Positions 25,701 through 37,700 of a stretch of 64,000 nt of DNA are shown one piece after another. How positions within the stretch are numbered: the first letter of the stretch is position 1; each line of letters begins with the position of its first letter. The notes beneath the pieces were generated by a model that worked only from the letters and a program-made list of their open reading frames with translations, did no database searches and had not been told where the DNA came from. This DNA comes from Diadophis punctatus similis (lineage: Eukaryota > Chordata > Lepidosauria > Squamata > Dipsadidae). The DNA is taken from the NCBI GenBank assembly GCA_023053685.1, contig JALIGW010000005.1:53962742-54026741 (forward strand). Direction: 5' to 3'. The position numbers and the translations under genes are program-made.

Positions 25701-28700
25701 CGACTTCAGTATGCAAGTTCTTTCTTGTTCTCTAGATAAGCATTCCATGTTTAATCTTTTCATGATTTTGTTATGTTTTCAGCTGCTTGCTTTATTGCAG
25801 TTCCCATCTTTAGTCTTTTATACAGTTTTGAAGTTCCATTAAGTATAGTTAGTCCTCGACTTACGAACACAATTGAGCCCAAAATTTCTGTTCCTGAGGC
25901 AGTTAAGTGAGTTTTCCCCATTTTACTACCTTTCTTGCCATAGTTATTAATTGAATTACAGTTGATAAGGCTTCCACATTGACTTTGCTTGCAAAAGATG
26001 ATCACATGACCTCGGGAGACTGCGATCATCATAAATATCACTGGTTACTTGCCAACCATCTGAATTTTGATAGTGTGACCAGGGGATGCTTTAACAGTCA
26101 TAAGTGTGAAAAATGGTCATAAGTTACTTTTTTCAGTACTTTTGTAACTTAGAACGGTCACAAAATGAACTATTGTAAGTTGAGGGCTATCTGTAATATG
26201 AAATTTCACTTTTATCTTTTTATTTACCTCTAAACCTTTTGCTGTATGGTCGTATTTTACCTAAAATGCAGCCATTTTAAGCTTTAAAATATTTTATATT
26301 ACAAGATTTACATTAAATTCAATCTGTTTGAGATAAAATTTATAGTCAGTTATTTTCTCATACTTGTAAAGATATACAATTCATGTAAAATCTTTTAAAG
26401 TAGCAAATATGCCATGTATACAATATATTTCGCAATTGTTCATTATTACTTGCTGAAACCCATAGGCAATGCTACCTAACAATTCACGAAAGTTTTTGTT
26501 TATTTTGTTAACTTGAGGATGGTGATCTTTGCAGGTACAATTGCAAATAAGCTTCATCTGCAGAAAATCAATGATTTTGTGTTGTCGCCAGGAGATCAGC
26601 CAACCAAGGTGCTTTCTTTTGAATTCTTTCCCCAGCACAATTTTAATTTCATCCAGATTTTAGAACATACCTACTTTTAATATTTACTTTAACAAATATT
26701 TCACATTTTGTTAATGCAGGTTGCTGTTTATGTTCCTGGAACCAAAGGAGGCCCATCTTTTGTGAGGCTTTACCAATATCCTAACTTTGAAGGCCCACAA
26801 TCTGCATTGGCAAACAAAAGCTTCTTTAAAGCTGATAGGGTGAACATGCTGTGGAACAGCAAAGGTATTTTTTTAAGAAAAAGCTTTGTCTTTATTTGAC
26901 TCTACTTTTCTTTTTCTATATGTAGTCAGCATATAGGCTTGAATAATCAAAATGCCCAAAGGACATTTATACTTGGTATTATGCTATGTCAATCCCATTC
27001 TGTATAACTCTAACATACAGTGATCCCCTGTACACTTATTTGAAAGTTAGCTCTTCCGAATACACTGAGAAATATTTCTGAATGTCCCCATTGTGGAGAC
27101 TGTTTTAGGAATAAGGATTTGGAGGAGAAACCAAAGCACCTTTTTCTAATTTGGACTCTTTTTGGTTATGTTAAGTAACTATTTTCATAATTTCCAGCCA
27201 TTACATTCCCTGGAAATTGTAGCCCAACTGTCAGAGGGCATCAGCTGCAAATTATGATTTAGAAGAAACATAGAAAGATGTTGGGGTTAAAATTATCTCC
27301 TTTATCCGAAGCTAGTTTTTTAAAATCATATTGCTCTTCAGACTGCAAGAGTGCATATAGCTATGTTTATTATTTGGTTTTTTAAAAATAGATTACTGTG
27401 TAGCTTCTTTTTTAAAATATCCTTTTTTTCTTCATCTGAATAGCCACTGCAATGCTTGTGATAGCTAGTACAGAAGTTGATAAAACAGGAGCATCTTATT
27501 ATGGAGAACAAACTCTACATTACATAGCAACCAATGGAGAAACGGCTGTCGTACAACTACGTAAGTGGCTCTAGTAATATTTATATTATGTTTTAAAGCA
27601 TTTAAACACATGATGGAAAGAGAATCCCATGAGAATTTGAAAATCACCTTTAAAGAGCCATATTTAGATCTTATGACCAACCAGTACTTACTGACTGAAA
27701 TGGAGTGAAGTATATAAGATTTAAAGTGAAAGTTTCCATTATATAAAAAAGATGTTTATGGGACAGAGAGACCAACTCTATATGAGAAGTCTCTTTCTAG
27801 ACTATTACACTAGAAAGAGACTGGGGCTGCCAACCAATTTTAAGGACTTCTCTCTTTAAAAACTGCTTAATTACTTTTATTCTATATGATTACATTTAAT
27901 GAAACTGTATAGATTTTAGACCTTGAATTGTAGTTTCATCATGATTATATAATAACCAAATTTAAAAGAAAATATCCACATGGAAGGGGGGGGGAGTTCC
28001 AATTATTTACAAATTGCAAAATTGTAGGTGATCTGAATTCTGCAACTGTTCCTTATTATTAAACCTATTGAGGCTTTTTTTCAATCTGTAATAAAAGTAG
28101 ATAATGAATGTAACTGTATTAAAAATGGTTACAGTAACCCTTGTTCAGTAATCTTTTATGACTGATAGTGTGGCCAAGGGACTTGGGCAATATTTCGGCT
28201 AATGAATTGGCAGATGTTTTTCCAGTCTCTGACCAGGTTGCTGACAGTTACTGATTCTGAACAGAAAACAGGGGAGTTGTAGCTACTTAGTTGCAAAGAA
28301 ACAGTTATAGTCTCATGCAGGCCAACACAAATTTAAATATAATGTTAAATAAACATATTGTGGTCTCTAGATTCTCAACAATTTACAGACACAAATGTGT
28401 ATAATTTAATTTTGAGTTTATTTAAAGTCATAGATCAGGGGTTTAGCACTTCTTAAAACAGTTCAAGTTGGCCCGAAAACCATTTTCAATTTGCTAAATG
28501 AGAAAATTAGCCTGGCTTGCCCCTAGGACCTTTCTATATTTAATTTTTGGTCCTATAGGAGATACAGACTCCTCCTTCCTATTTGGCTTTTAACTAACAT
28601 TTATTACCAAAATTTAGTAGCACTTATGATTTCATTGAACAATTGTAATTTGTGTTAAGTTTAAGTTTTTTATTTTACTTGTCTCTCAACAACTTAGATA

Positions 28701-31700
28701 TTGTTTTACAATTTCAGCTGTTTTTTTTTCTGTACAGCAAAAAATGGTCCAATTTATGATGCAGCCTGGAATCCCAATGCCACAGAGTTCTGCGTTGTGT
28801 ATGGTTTCATGCCTGCTAAATCTACTGTCTTCAATCTAAAATGTGATCCTGTGTTTGACTTTGGGACTGGTCCCCACAATGCTGTCTACTACAGTCCTCA
28901 AGGACATATCTTAGTATTAGCTGGATTTGGGAATCTTAGTGGACAACTCGATGTATGGGATATTAAAAACTACAAACTTATTTCCAAACCACAAGCCTCT
29001 GATTCTACATATTTTGCCTGGTGCCCTGATGGAGAGCATATAGTAACAGCTACATGTTCTCCAAGGCTACGAGTTGGGAATGGATTCAAGATCTGGCATT
29101 ATACTGGCTCTGTCTTATACAGATACGAAGTTCAGCCAAATGCAGAACTTTGGCAAGTTACTTGGCAGCCCTTTTTGGATGGAGTATTTCCAGCAAAGCC
29201 AATAACATACCATGCTGTTCCAAGCAAAGTGTTAAATGAGGAACCAAAGGCTGCTCCAGCCTATAGACCTCCAGCTCTCAGAAATAAATCTGTAACTAGT
29301 TCTAAACTGGTAAGTAAACATTATCTTCACGGAAGAGTGTACAAAGATACCTGCTATGTCTTCTATGCCTCTGCACCAGTTAATTGTAGCTGGTTATTTA
29401 TACATCAATTATTTTTGTGTTTATTTCCCCCCTCATAGCATGAGGATGAGCCACCCCAGAACATGAGAACACAGTCAAAAAATGGTGATAAGCCATTATC
29501 TAAAACAGCACTCAAAAATCAAAAGAAGCATGAAGCCAAGAAGGTGGCTAAACAGGTATAAGCTGTTTTTATTTATTTATTTGTTTCTTAAGCATGACTC
29601 ATTGCATTTTGAACCAATAGTATTTGATAAACCATTGTGATTCTACATAGAATTTTGTATTAAGCTGAAAGTGTCCACGCTTTCACTATCACATAAGCCA
29701 AAGTTTAAAATTCCGGAGAACTCAAAACATCTCAATCATTTATAAAATTACTGCCTAGAATGGTTTCATTTAAAAGTCGTCTTAACTAATGATACATTTC
29801 ATTAAAGGAGGCAAGAGCTAAAGGGAACCAGGAAATCACTCCAGCTACTCCAGTACAAAATGAATCGAGCAATACAATATCCTCTGAAACATCAGGAGAT
29901 CCTGAGTTGGAGAAAAAGATAAAAAATCTTAAAAAAGTAAGAAGTTTTTCCTAACAAAAGCTATTGATAGATCCTTTCCCCATTTTCCTTTTGTTGAACA
30001 ATAGTATTCATGATCTTTGTTTTACTTTTTCTTACTATTGTGACAGCTGGAGCTGTAAGTCCAAGGTATATAATATGAGGCCCTAGGACAGTGATGGCGA
30101 ACCTTTTTTTCCTCAAGTGCCGAAATAGTGCACGCACGCGCTATCACACGCGCGTGCGTGCCCACACCCATAATTCAAAGCCCCTCACTCGCTCCACCCC
30201 CCTGCGCATGCGTGCGCGACCCATCCCACTCCCCCGTTTCCCGACTTCCAGTGGGCCCGGTAAGCCCGTTTTTCGCCCTCCCCAGGCTCCAGAGGCTTTC
30301 TTGGAGCTTGGGGAGGGCAAAAACGCTCCACCCCCACCACCCTGGAGGCCCTCCAGAGGCCAAAATCGCCCTCCCAGAGCCTCCGCGCGAGCCAAAAATC
30401 AGTTGGCGGGCACACACATGCGCATTGGAGCTGAGCTAGGGCAACGGCTCGCGTGCCGGCAGATATGGCTCCGCATGCCACCTGTGGCACCCGTACCATA
30501 GGTTCGCCATCACTGCCCTAGGACCACATGTGGCCCCTGAAAACTTGCATACGGCATCCAAAGACTTCCAAGTATTCAGCATCAAAAAGGTGGCCACTAG
30601 AATTGTCATTATGGTTGCCAACTTATGGATTGCCACAAAGAAGAGGGAGTCCGGCTGTTCTACAAAGCACCTGAGGGTAGAACAAGAAGCAATGGGTGGA
30701 AACTAATCAAGGAGAGAAGCAACTTAGAACTAAGGAGAAATTTCCTGACGGTTAGAACAATTAATCAGTGGAACAGCTTGCCTCCATAAGTTGTGAATGC
30801 TCCAACACTGGAAGTTTTTAAGAAGATGTTGGATAACCATTTGTCTGAAGTGGTGTAGGGTTTCCTGCCTAAGCAGGGGGTTGGACTAGAAGACCTCCAA
30901 GGTCCCTTCCAACTCTGTTATTCTATTCTATTCTAACTTGAATTTTTTGAACCCTCTCCATCCCTGTATATTCGCTGTTTTACAAACCACAGCAATTTAG
31001 TTCATAAAGCATACTAAACTAGGAGATGCGGCCCTTTTTTTGACTGGGAAAACAGAAAGTGTACTTTTGCTTCTCAGAGCCACAAGGGTATAGCTGTGGT
31101 GTAATAAAGTCATTGGTTTGGGTAGGACTACACTACACACGGCCCTGGATATTTTGAATTGAGGCAGTGCCAAGGGCCAAACTTGGTATAAGCCTTATAA
31201 AAATTCCACATTGTCCCCAAACTGCAAAAAATGTGCTATCCAAAATCTGCATTTGGGCTAGTTTGGGTGCTGCTGGAGTAAATCAAAAGGGGCGTTGGTC
31301 TTACCTGATACGCCTCTTCTTCGAGATGTGGATATAGCATCCAGGTATGGGATATTTCCATCTGCTCTCTGATTGGACTGAGTCTGTCAAAGCTATTCAG
31401 GTCATGCCCCTGTTGCTATGCTTGACAGCTTGAAACGAAGAAGCAAAGCAACAGACTCCGTTGTGCTATATCCCCTTAATCTAAACATGTTTCTCCTGAT
31501 CGAAGCCCACAGTCTACTTCGACTATAATGGGCGGGGCTGGATGCTATATCCACATCTCGGAGAAGAGGCGTATCAGGTAAGACCAATGCCCCTTCTCCC
31601 TCATGGTGGATATAGCATCCAGGTATGGGACATACCAAAGCTGGCTGTCCAACCGGGCGGGTGACAATTTAAGGTAGACTGGAGCTGAGGTTTTAGTCCT

Positions 31701-34700
31701 GAACCATCTGTTGCAGCACTCTCCGACCAAAGGATGCTTCTGTGGAAGCATACACATCTAGTTTATAGTGTTGCACAAATGAAGACAGTGACGACCATGT
31801 CGCAGCGCTTCTTCAATGGACGCTTGTCACCCATGCCGCAGAAGTGGCAGCACTCCATGTTGAATGTGCCGTGATATTGTTGGGCGCCTGCCTCGATTGA
31901 AGTTCATACACTCTGGTTATCGTACATCGAATCCAGCGTCCCGCTCTTGAAGGCGTAACTTTGCGTCCCATCGAAGACAGATGAAACAACAAAAACAGTG
32001 ACTCAGACTTTCGAAACACCACCATTCTTTTGATATAAATCCATAAGGCACGTCTTACATCCAATGTATGCCAGCATTTCTCCAACGTATGAATGGGACA
32101 TGGACAAGAATTAGGGAGAATAATCTCCTGCGCACGATGGAACCATGTATTGACCTTCAGCAAAAATGCCGGATCCAATCTTAGAATCACTCTGTCTGAA
32201 TGGAATATAGCAATAGCAATAGCACTTAGACTTATATACCGCTTCATAGTGCTTTGCAGCCCTCTCTAAGCGGTTTACAGAGTTCAGCATATTGCCCCCA
32301 ACAATCTGGGTCCTCATTTTACCCACCTCGGAAGGATGGAAGGCTGAGTCAACCTTGAGCCTAGTGAGATTCGAACAGCTGGACTGCTGAACTAGCAATC
32401 AGCTGAAGGTCGCAATGCTGCTTTTAACCACTGCGCTATCTCAGCACAAGTGCTCAGCACAATATGCACAAGTCCGACCTGACCAATAACGCCGCTAACT
32501 CGGACACTCTCCTGGCCGAGGTAATGGCAACCAAAAATGCAACCTTACATGTAAGGTGACTCAAAGCAATCTCCCTCAATGGTTCATATGGCGTTTCCAT
32601 GAGTGATTGTAAGACCTTAGGAAGATCCCACGTCGGGTAACGGACGACGGGTGGTGCTATGTTAGAAGCCCCCTGCAAGAAATGGCGTATATTGGGGTGA
32701 GTCATCAAAGATTCGTTACGTCTGCACGACAATACAGACGACAATGCCGCCACCTGACGACGCAAAGTATTTGGTCTGAGTCCTCTGTCCAAATCTGCCT
32801 GTAGGAACATAAGAACGTGAGTTGTTGATGCCTGCGATGGTATGTTAGCCTTCTCACACCAGGTACAAAAAATGTGCCAAGTGGCATTGTAGATGCATGT
32901 TGTTGACTTTCTACGAGATGCTTGTATTGTGTCAATGACATCAGATGGTAAATTGTCCTGCCTTAGAGCGATCCGCTCAAGCGCCATGCGGTCATTTTGA
33001 GCCACTGTGGGTCTGGATGTAGTAGTGACCCCTGGCTGAGGGTCTCTGCTCGGTGGTATCCTCCAGGGCGCCTCCACTGATAGACCCAGGAGATCTGCAA
33101 ACCAAGGTCTGCGTGGCCAATATGGTGCTATGAGTATAATCTCCGCCTTCTCCTCCAATAATTTCCTGATTACTCGAGGTATTAATGGAAGAGGAGGAAA
33201 CATGTATAAGCGTCCTCTGGGCCATGCAATCTGGAGCGCGTTGGTCGCCAGAGCGCCCGGTGTCTCGAATCAAGTTATATATTGGTCGATCTGTGCAATT
33301 ATGCGGCATCGCAAAAAGATCCACCAGTAGCATACCAAATATATTTGTCAGATCCCGGAATATATCCGGGTGAAGTCTCCACTCGGCCTGATCTACAGAT
33401 GTCTGGCTGAGCCAATCTGCCTGAACACTGGCAGCACCCGAAATGTGATCTGCTCGAATAGACAGAAGATTTTGCTCTGCCCAAAGTATCAATTGATGAG
33501 CCTCCAGCATCAAGGTCTTTGATTTCGTTCCGCCCTGGCGGTTCACATGCACCTTGGCAGTGATGTTGTCCATCATCACTAAAACATGATGGCCTGCTAG
33601 TAGTGAGTGGAAGTTACGAAGGGCTAGGTGTATTGCCCGTAGCTCCAGCCAATTTATACTGCGTTTGCAGTCTTGGCGATTCCACTGACCTTGAACCATG
33701 CTTGAAGATGTGTGGGCACCCCAGTCCGATAAACTGGCATCTGTTGTCAGGATCATGCGTTTTGGTTCCCAAAACTGGTTGCCCCGGGATAGAGCCGAAG
33801 ATCCCCACCATGTGAGCGAGGCGATGACCGTCGGTGGAAGATGCACCCTGGCCGGAGATGTGCCTCTACTGGACTTCTGAAAAGGCAACAGAAACCATTG
33901 AAGTTCTCATGAGTGAACTCAGGCCCAGGGGACTATGGCAAAGATGGATACCATCTTGCCAAGTAGCTTCACCAAGACAGATATTGGCGCAGAGCGATCT
34001 TTCTGAATGGTAGTAATCATTTGTTGAATGCTACCCTGACGGTCTGGGGAGAGATACACCCTACCCTGAACCGAATCAATTATGGCCCCTAAATGGAGTA
34101 ATTTGTGAGATGGAGATAGATGGCTCTTCTCCAGATTAACAGAACCTGTGTTGTTGCAGGACCTGGATGGTTGTCTGTACATCTCCCCGAGCTTTGGTAA
34201 GGGATGATGATTGAATTAATATATCATCCAGGTAGCACTGGACACGCACGTGTAAGGCCCTTAATACAGCTGCTATAACCACCAACAATTTGGTGAAAAC
34301 CCTGGGAGCCGATGAAAGTCCAAATGGCATTACCCTATACTGAAAATAAGATCCAGTGAACTGAAATCTCAGGTATTGTCTGTGATGCGGTGAAATGGGC
34401 ACATGTAAATATGCCTCTGTAAGATCAATAGAAGAGAGGAAGTCGCCCTCCCTAACACCCTCCAAGATTGATGACAGTGAATGCATCTTAAACCATTTAT
34501 AGATGATGTAACAGTTAAGTTATTTAAGATTGAGAACCGCTCTCCATCCCCCCGAGGTCTTTGGGACAACAAACAAAATCGAGTAGAAGCTCTGTCCGCG
34601 TTGATCCTCAGGGACAGCCTCGATGGCATGGATATCCAGCAAGTGCTGAATAGCTGTCTCCATGAGGATCCTCTTGGCCGGACAGTGCATACCGGACAGC

Positions 34701-37700
34701 GCATACAAAACCTCGGGGGAATGGAGTGGAATTCAATAGAGAGACCTGATGTAATGGTCTCTCGCACCCAAGCGTCCGTAGTGGACTCATCCCACCGGGC
34801 CGCATAGTAGGCCAATCGGCCTCCGATGGGGTGTTCAGGATCACATTCACTGAGGGCGTTGGGATGAACGACATCCTCCTCCTCGAAAGGGCCATTTAGC
34901 TCTAAACGGCCCCTTCCTGGCCGTTCGTGGCATTGGTGAGGCCTCTGCCCATAAAACACTTGTGACCATTGTGACATCCCACCTGAACCATACGATTGGT
35001 AGTTTTAACATCTGGAGTAAGGCGATGGTCTATAATCAGGATGCCTGGTCACAGAAGGGAGGATTTTCCTATTGTCCTTAGTTTCAGTCAGGAGAGGTTC
35101 CAAACATTCCCCAAATAGATGATGTCCCACAAAGGCAGACGTAGCTAAACACCACTTGTGGTGGGCATCTGCTTATAAAAGACGGTGAGCGGCCACTGAA
35201 GCACTGATTGATTTAGCTGCAAACCTTGCAGAGTTCAAGGTGGCGTCCGCTGTTAATTCGGCTGCTGCAATTAACTTATTTATGTCCTGTCGCAGTCGTG
35301 CATCTTCCAGAGGCGTCCGCTCCTGCAGCTGGCGAAGCCAGATAAGCGATGTTCTGGAGAAAAATGACGCCGTAGTTGATGCGCGAATCACCCATGCCAC
35401 CACCTCGTGGGCCCGTTGTAGTGATTGTTCAGAGCAACGATCCTCCGGGCATAAAGATTCAGCTGGATCCCCAGGTAAGCTAGATGATGAATGAAGTACT
35501 GCTACTGGCGCGTCAATGGAAGGCACCTGAATAGATTTTGCTAAATCTGGTGCCACATTATATATGGTTTTCTCCGCTGAGGATGGGTTAGGACCCGATC
35601 CTGGAGAAGCCCATTGACGGGTGATGAGGTCCACAAACATCTTAGGCGAAGGAACCACCGCTGCTTCCGATGTTAACTCCAAAAACAGGGGATCCGTCAA
35701 GTCTTTAACCGCCTGTTGGTCAGGGTCGGGCGGTATTATAGCAATAGCACTTAGACTTATATACCGCTTCATAGTGCTTTACAGCCCTCTCTAAGCGGTT
35801 TACAGAGTTCAGCATATTGCCCCCAACAATCTGGGTCCTCATTTTACCCACCTCGGAAGGATGGAAGGCTGAGTCAACCTTGAGCCTAGTGAGATTTGAA
35901 CAGCTGAACTGCTGAACTAGCAGTCAGCCTGCAGTCGCAGCATTTAACCACTGCACCACTTCAGCTCCTGGTATTGGTGCCAGTCCAGTGGTCATCTTTG
36001 CTTTATGTAGCAAGGGCCTGAACATGTGAATGGGAAATAGAGCCGTGACCGAAGTCTGCTGAGGTAGAATGCTTTCGTCCTCCGACAGCTCCATATCGGA
36101 TTTTTCCTCTGTTGCAGAATGTTGAGACCTATTGTCTCAATAGGAATGTTCCCATTCCCGAGAAGGAAGATACTCTGTACCTCCTCTGGTATTGCGCATA
36201 CCACCAGAGGCCCATTGGCCTTGCCATCTCGACTGCTGGAGGCCCGCCGCAATGCCCTGGTGAATAGCCTCCGTCATTATGGCCTGCATGTGATCAAGTA
36301 TAATTGATCTGGTGTCTTCCATGGTCCTAAGACCCGCAGCTGTCGGAGTGAAGGTGGCCTCTGGCTGTGTAGTGCAATTTGGCCTATTGATAATAGTCAC
36401 CTCAGAGAGAGATAAAAAAATTTGCCTCTGAGCCTCATTGTTGGCAATCAGAACTGGCATAATAGAATCCAGGGCAGAATTGGTGCCACCTGATTAGCCA
36501 GGCATCTGTACCAGTGGCCGGTCTTGCAGTACCGACGATGCTGTTGTCTGGGCCTGTCCCCTGGTGACCGCCTTATCAAATATTTTGTCTAGCCCCATGT
36601 CACTGCGTTGCCCTTCAGCACTCGGCGCATTTGAAGCCTTAGCTAAAGAAGTCTCCCCTTTTAATGACTTCAAGGAGTGTTCTTGATCATCTGACCGATG
36701 TCAGCCTTTGTGACCCTTACGGTGGTTCGAGTAGACCGATGTAGAATCCCTGGATTCCATGACTATTGACACCCTGTAGGGTCAGTCGCAGCAGAAATTG
36801 ATTAAGGATAGATTTAATTGGTCAAAGTATTCACTTAGTGACCGTCACTATCCTGATAGATGAACTGTCTTAAGATGCTAATCTCCTGACAGGTAAATGC
36901 CGTGCTCTTGTGGGGCGTGGCCTTATTATGTATTGGCTTCAATTTAGTTTGGTCTGTTGGGGTATGGCCTACTGTTGTCTTGCCTTACCCTTTTGGAGCA
37001 TGGCTTTGCCAGTAATTATTGCTGTGCTCCTGTCAGGAGCATGGTAAATATCTTTTGATATGCTACTGGCCTTGTAGCCATGCCCTGGTGGGGCATGGCC
37101 CTTATATTTTGCCCTGTCCAGGAACTTGGCAGAGCCTGTACTCAATTGCCGTGACCTTGTGGGGCATGGCAAGCTGCCAATTTCGGGGGCGTAATAGCTC
37201 CACTAATCCTTTATATAAATTGGCAGCTGTAGTAGCTTTAGCTTGTACAGGAGGAATCAATCACGCACTTAAGCACACCGATGTTCGTGTGTTTTACAGA
37301 ATCTTTTCCTTGCTGCTGCAATTCGTTTTAAAGTACTAGCAGTCCCCTTTCGGCCAGAATGGAACACTCCGAATCTCTGGAGCACCTAAAATGGCGGCCG
37401 GCAATTTGAAAATGGCTGCCGCAACTGCCGATTTCAATAGAGGCTTGAAAGAGCCGAGGTGGTGCAGCTGTTAGAGAGCAGTACTGCAGGCTACTTTAGC
37501 TGACTGTGATCATGAGTTCAGCTGTTCAATCTCACCGGCTCAGGGTTGACTCAGCCTTCCATCCTTCCGAGGTAGGTAAAATGAGGACCCAGATTGTTGG
37601 GGGCAATGTAAAATATATACATTGCTTAATGGTGTAAACCTCTTAGAGAGTGCTTGCACTATGAGGTGGTATATAAATCTCATTAATAATAATAAATAAA

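Noticed and set aside
29310..29438. Extension of the 245-codon ORF beyond EIF2A exon 10
   Set aside because: A GTAAGT donor at 29310 ends the exon and the EIF2A protein continues in frame at 29439 after an AG; the extension is intronic.
31402..31757. Short minus-strand ORFs as separate genes
   Set aside because: They lie across the DIRS terminal repeat and internal complementary region and the end of the recombinase in a shifted frame.
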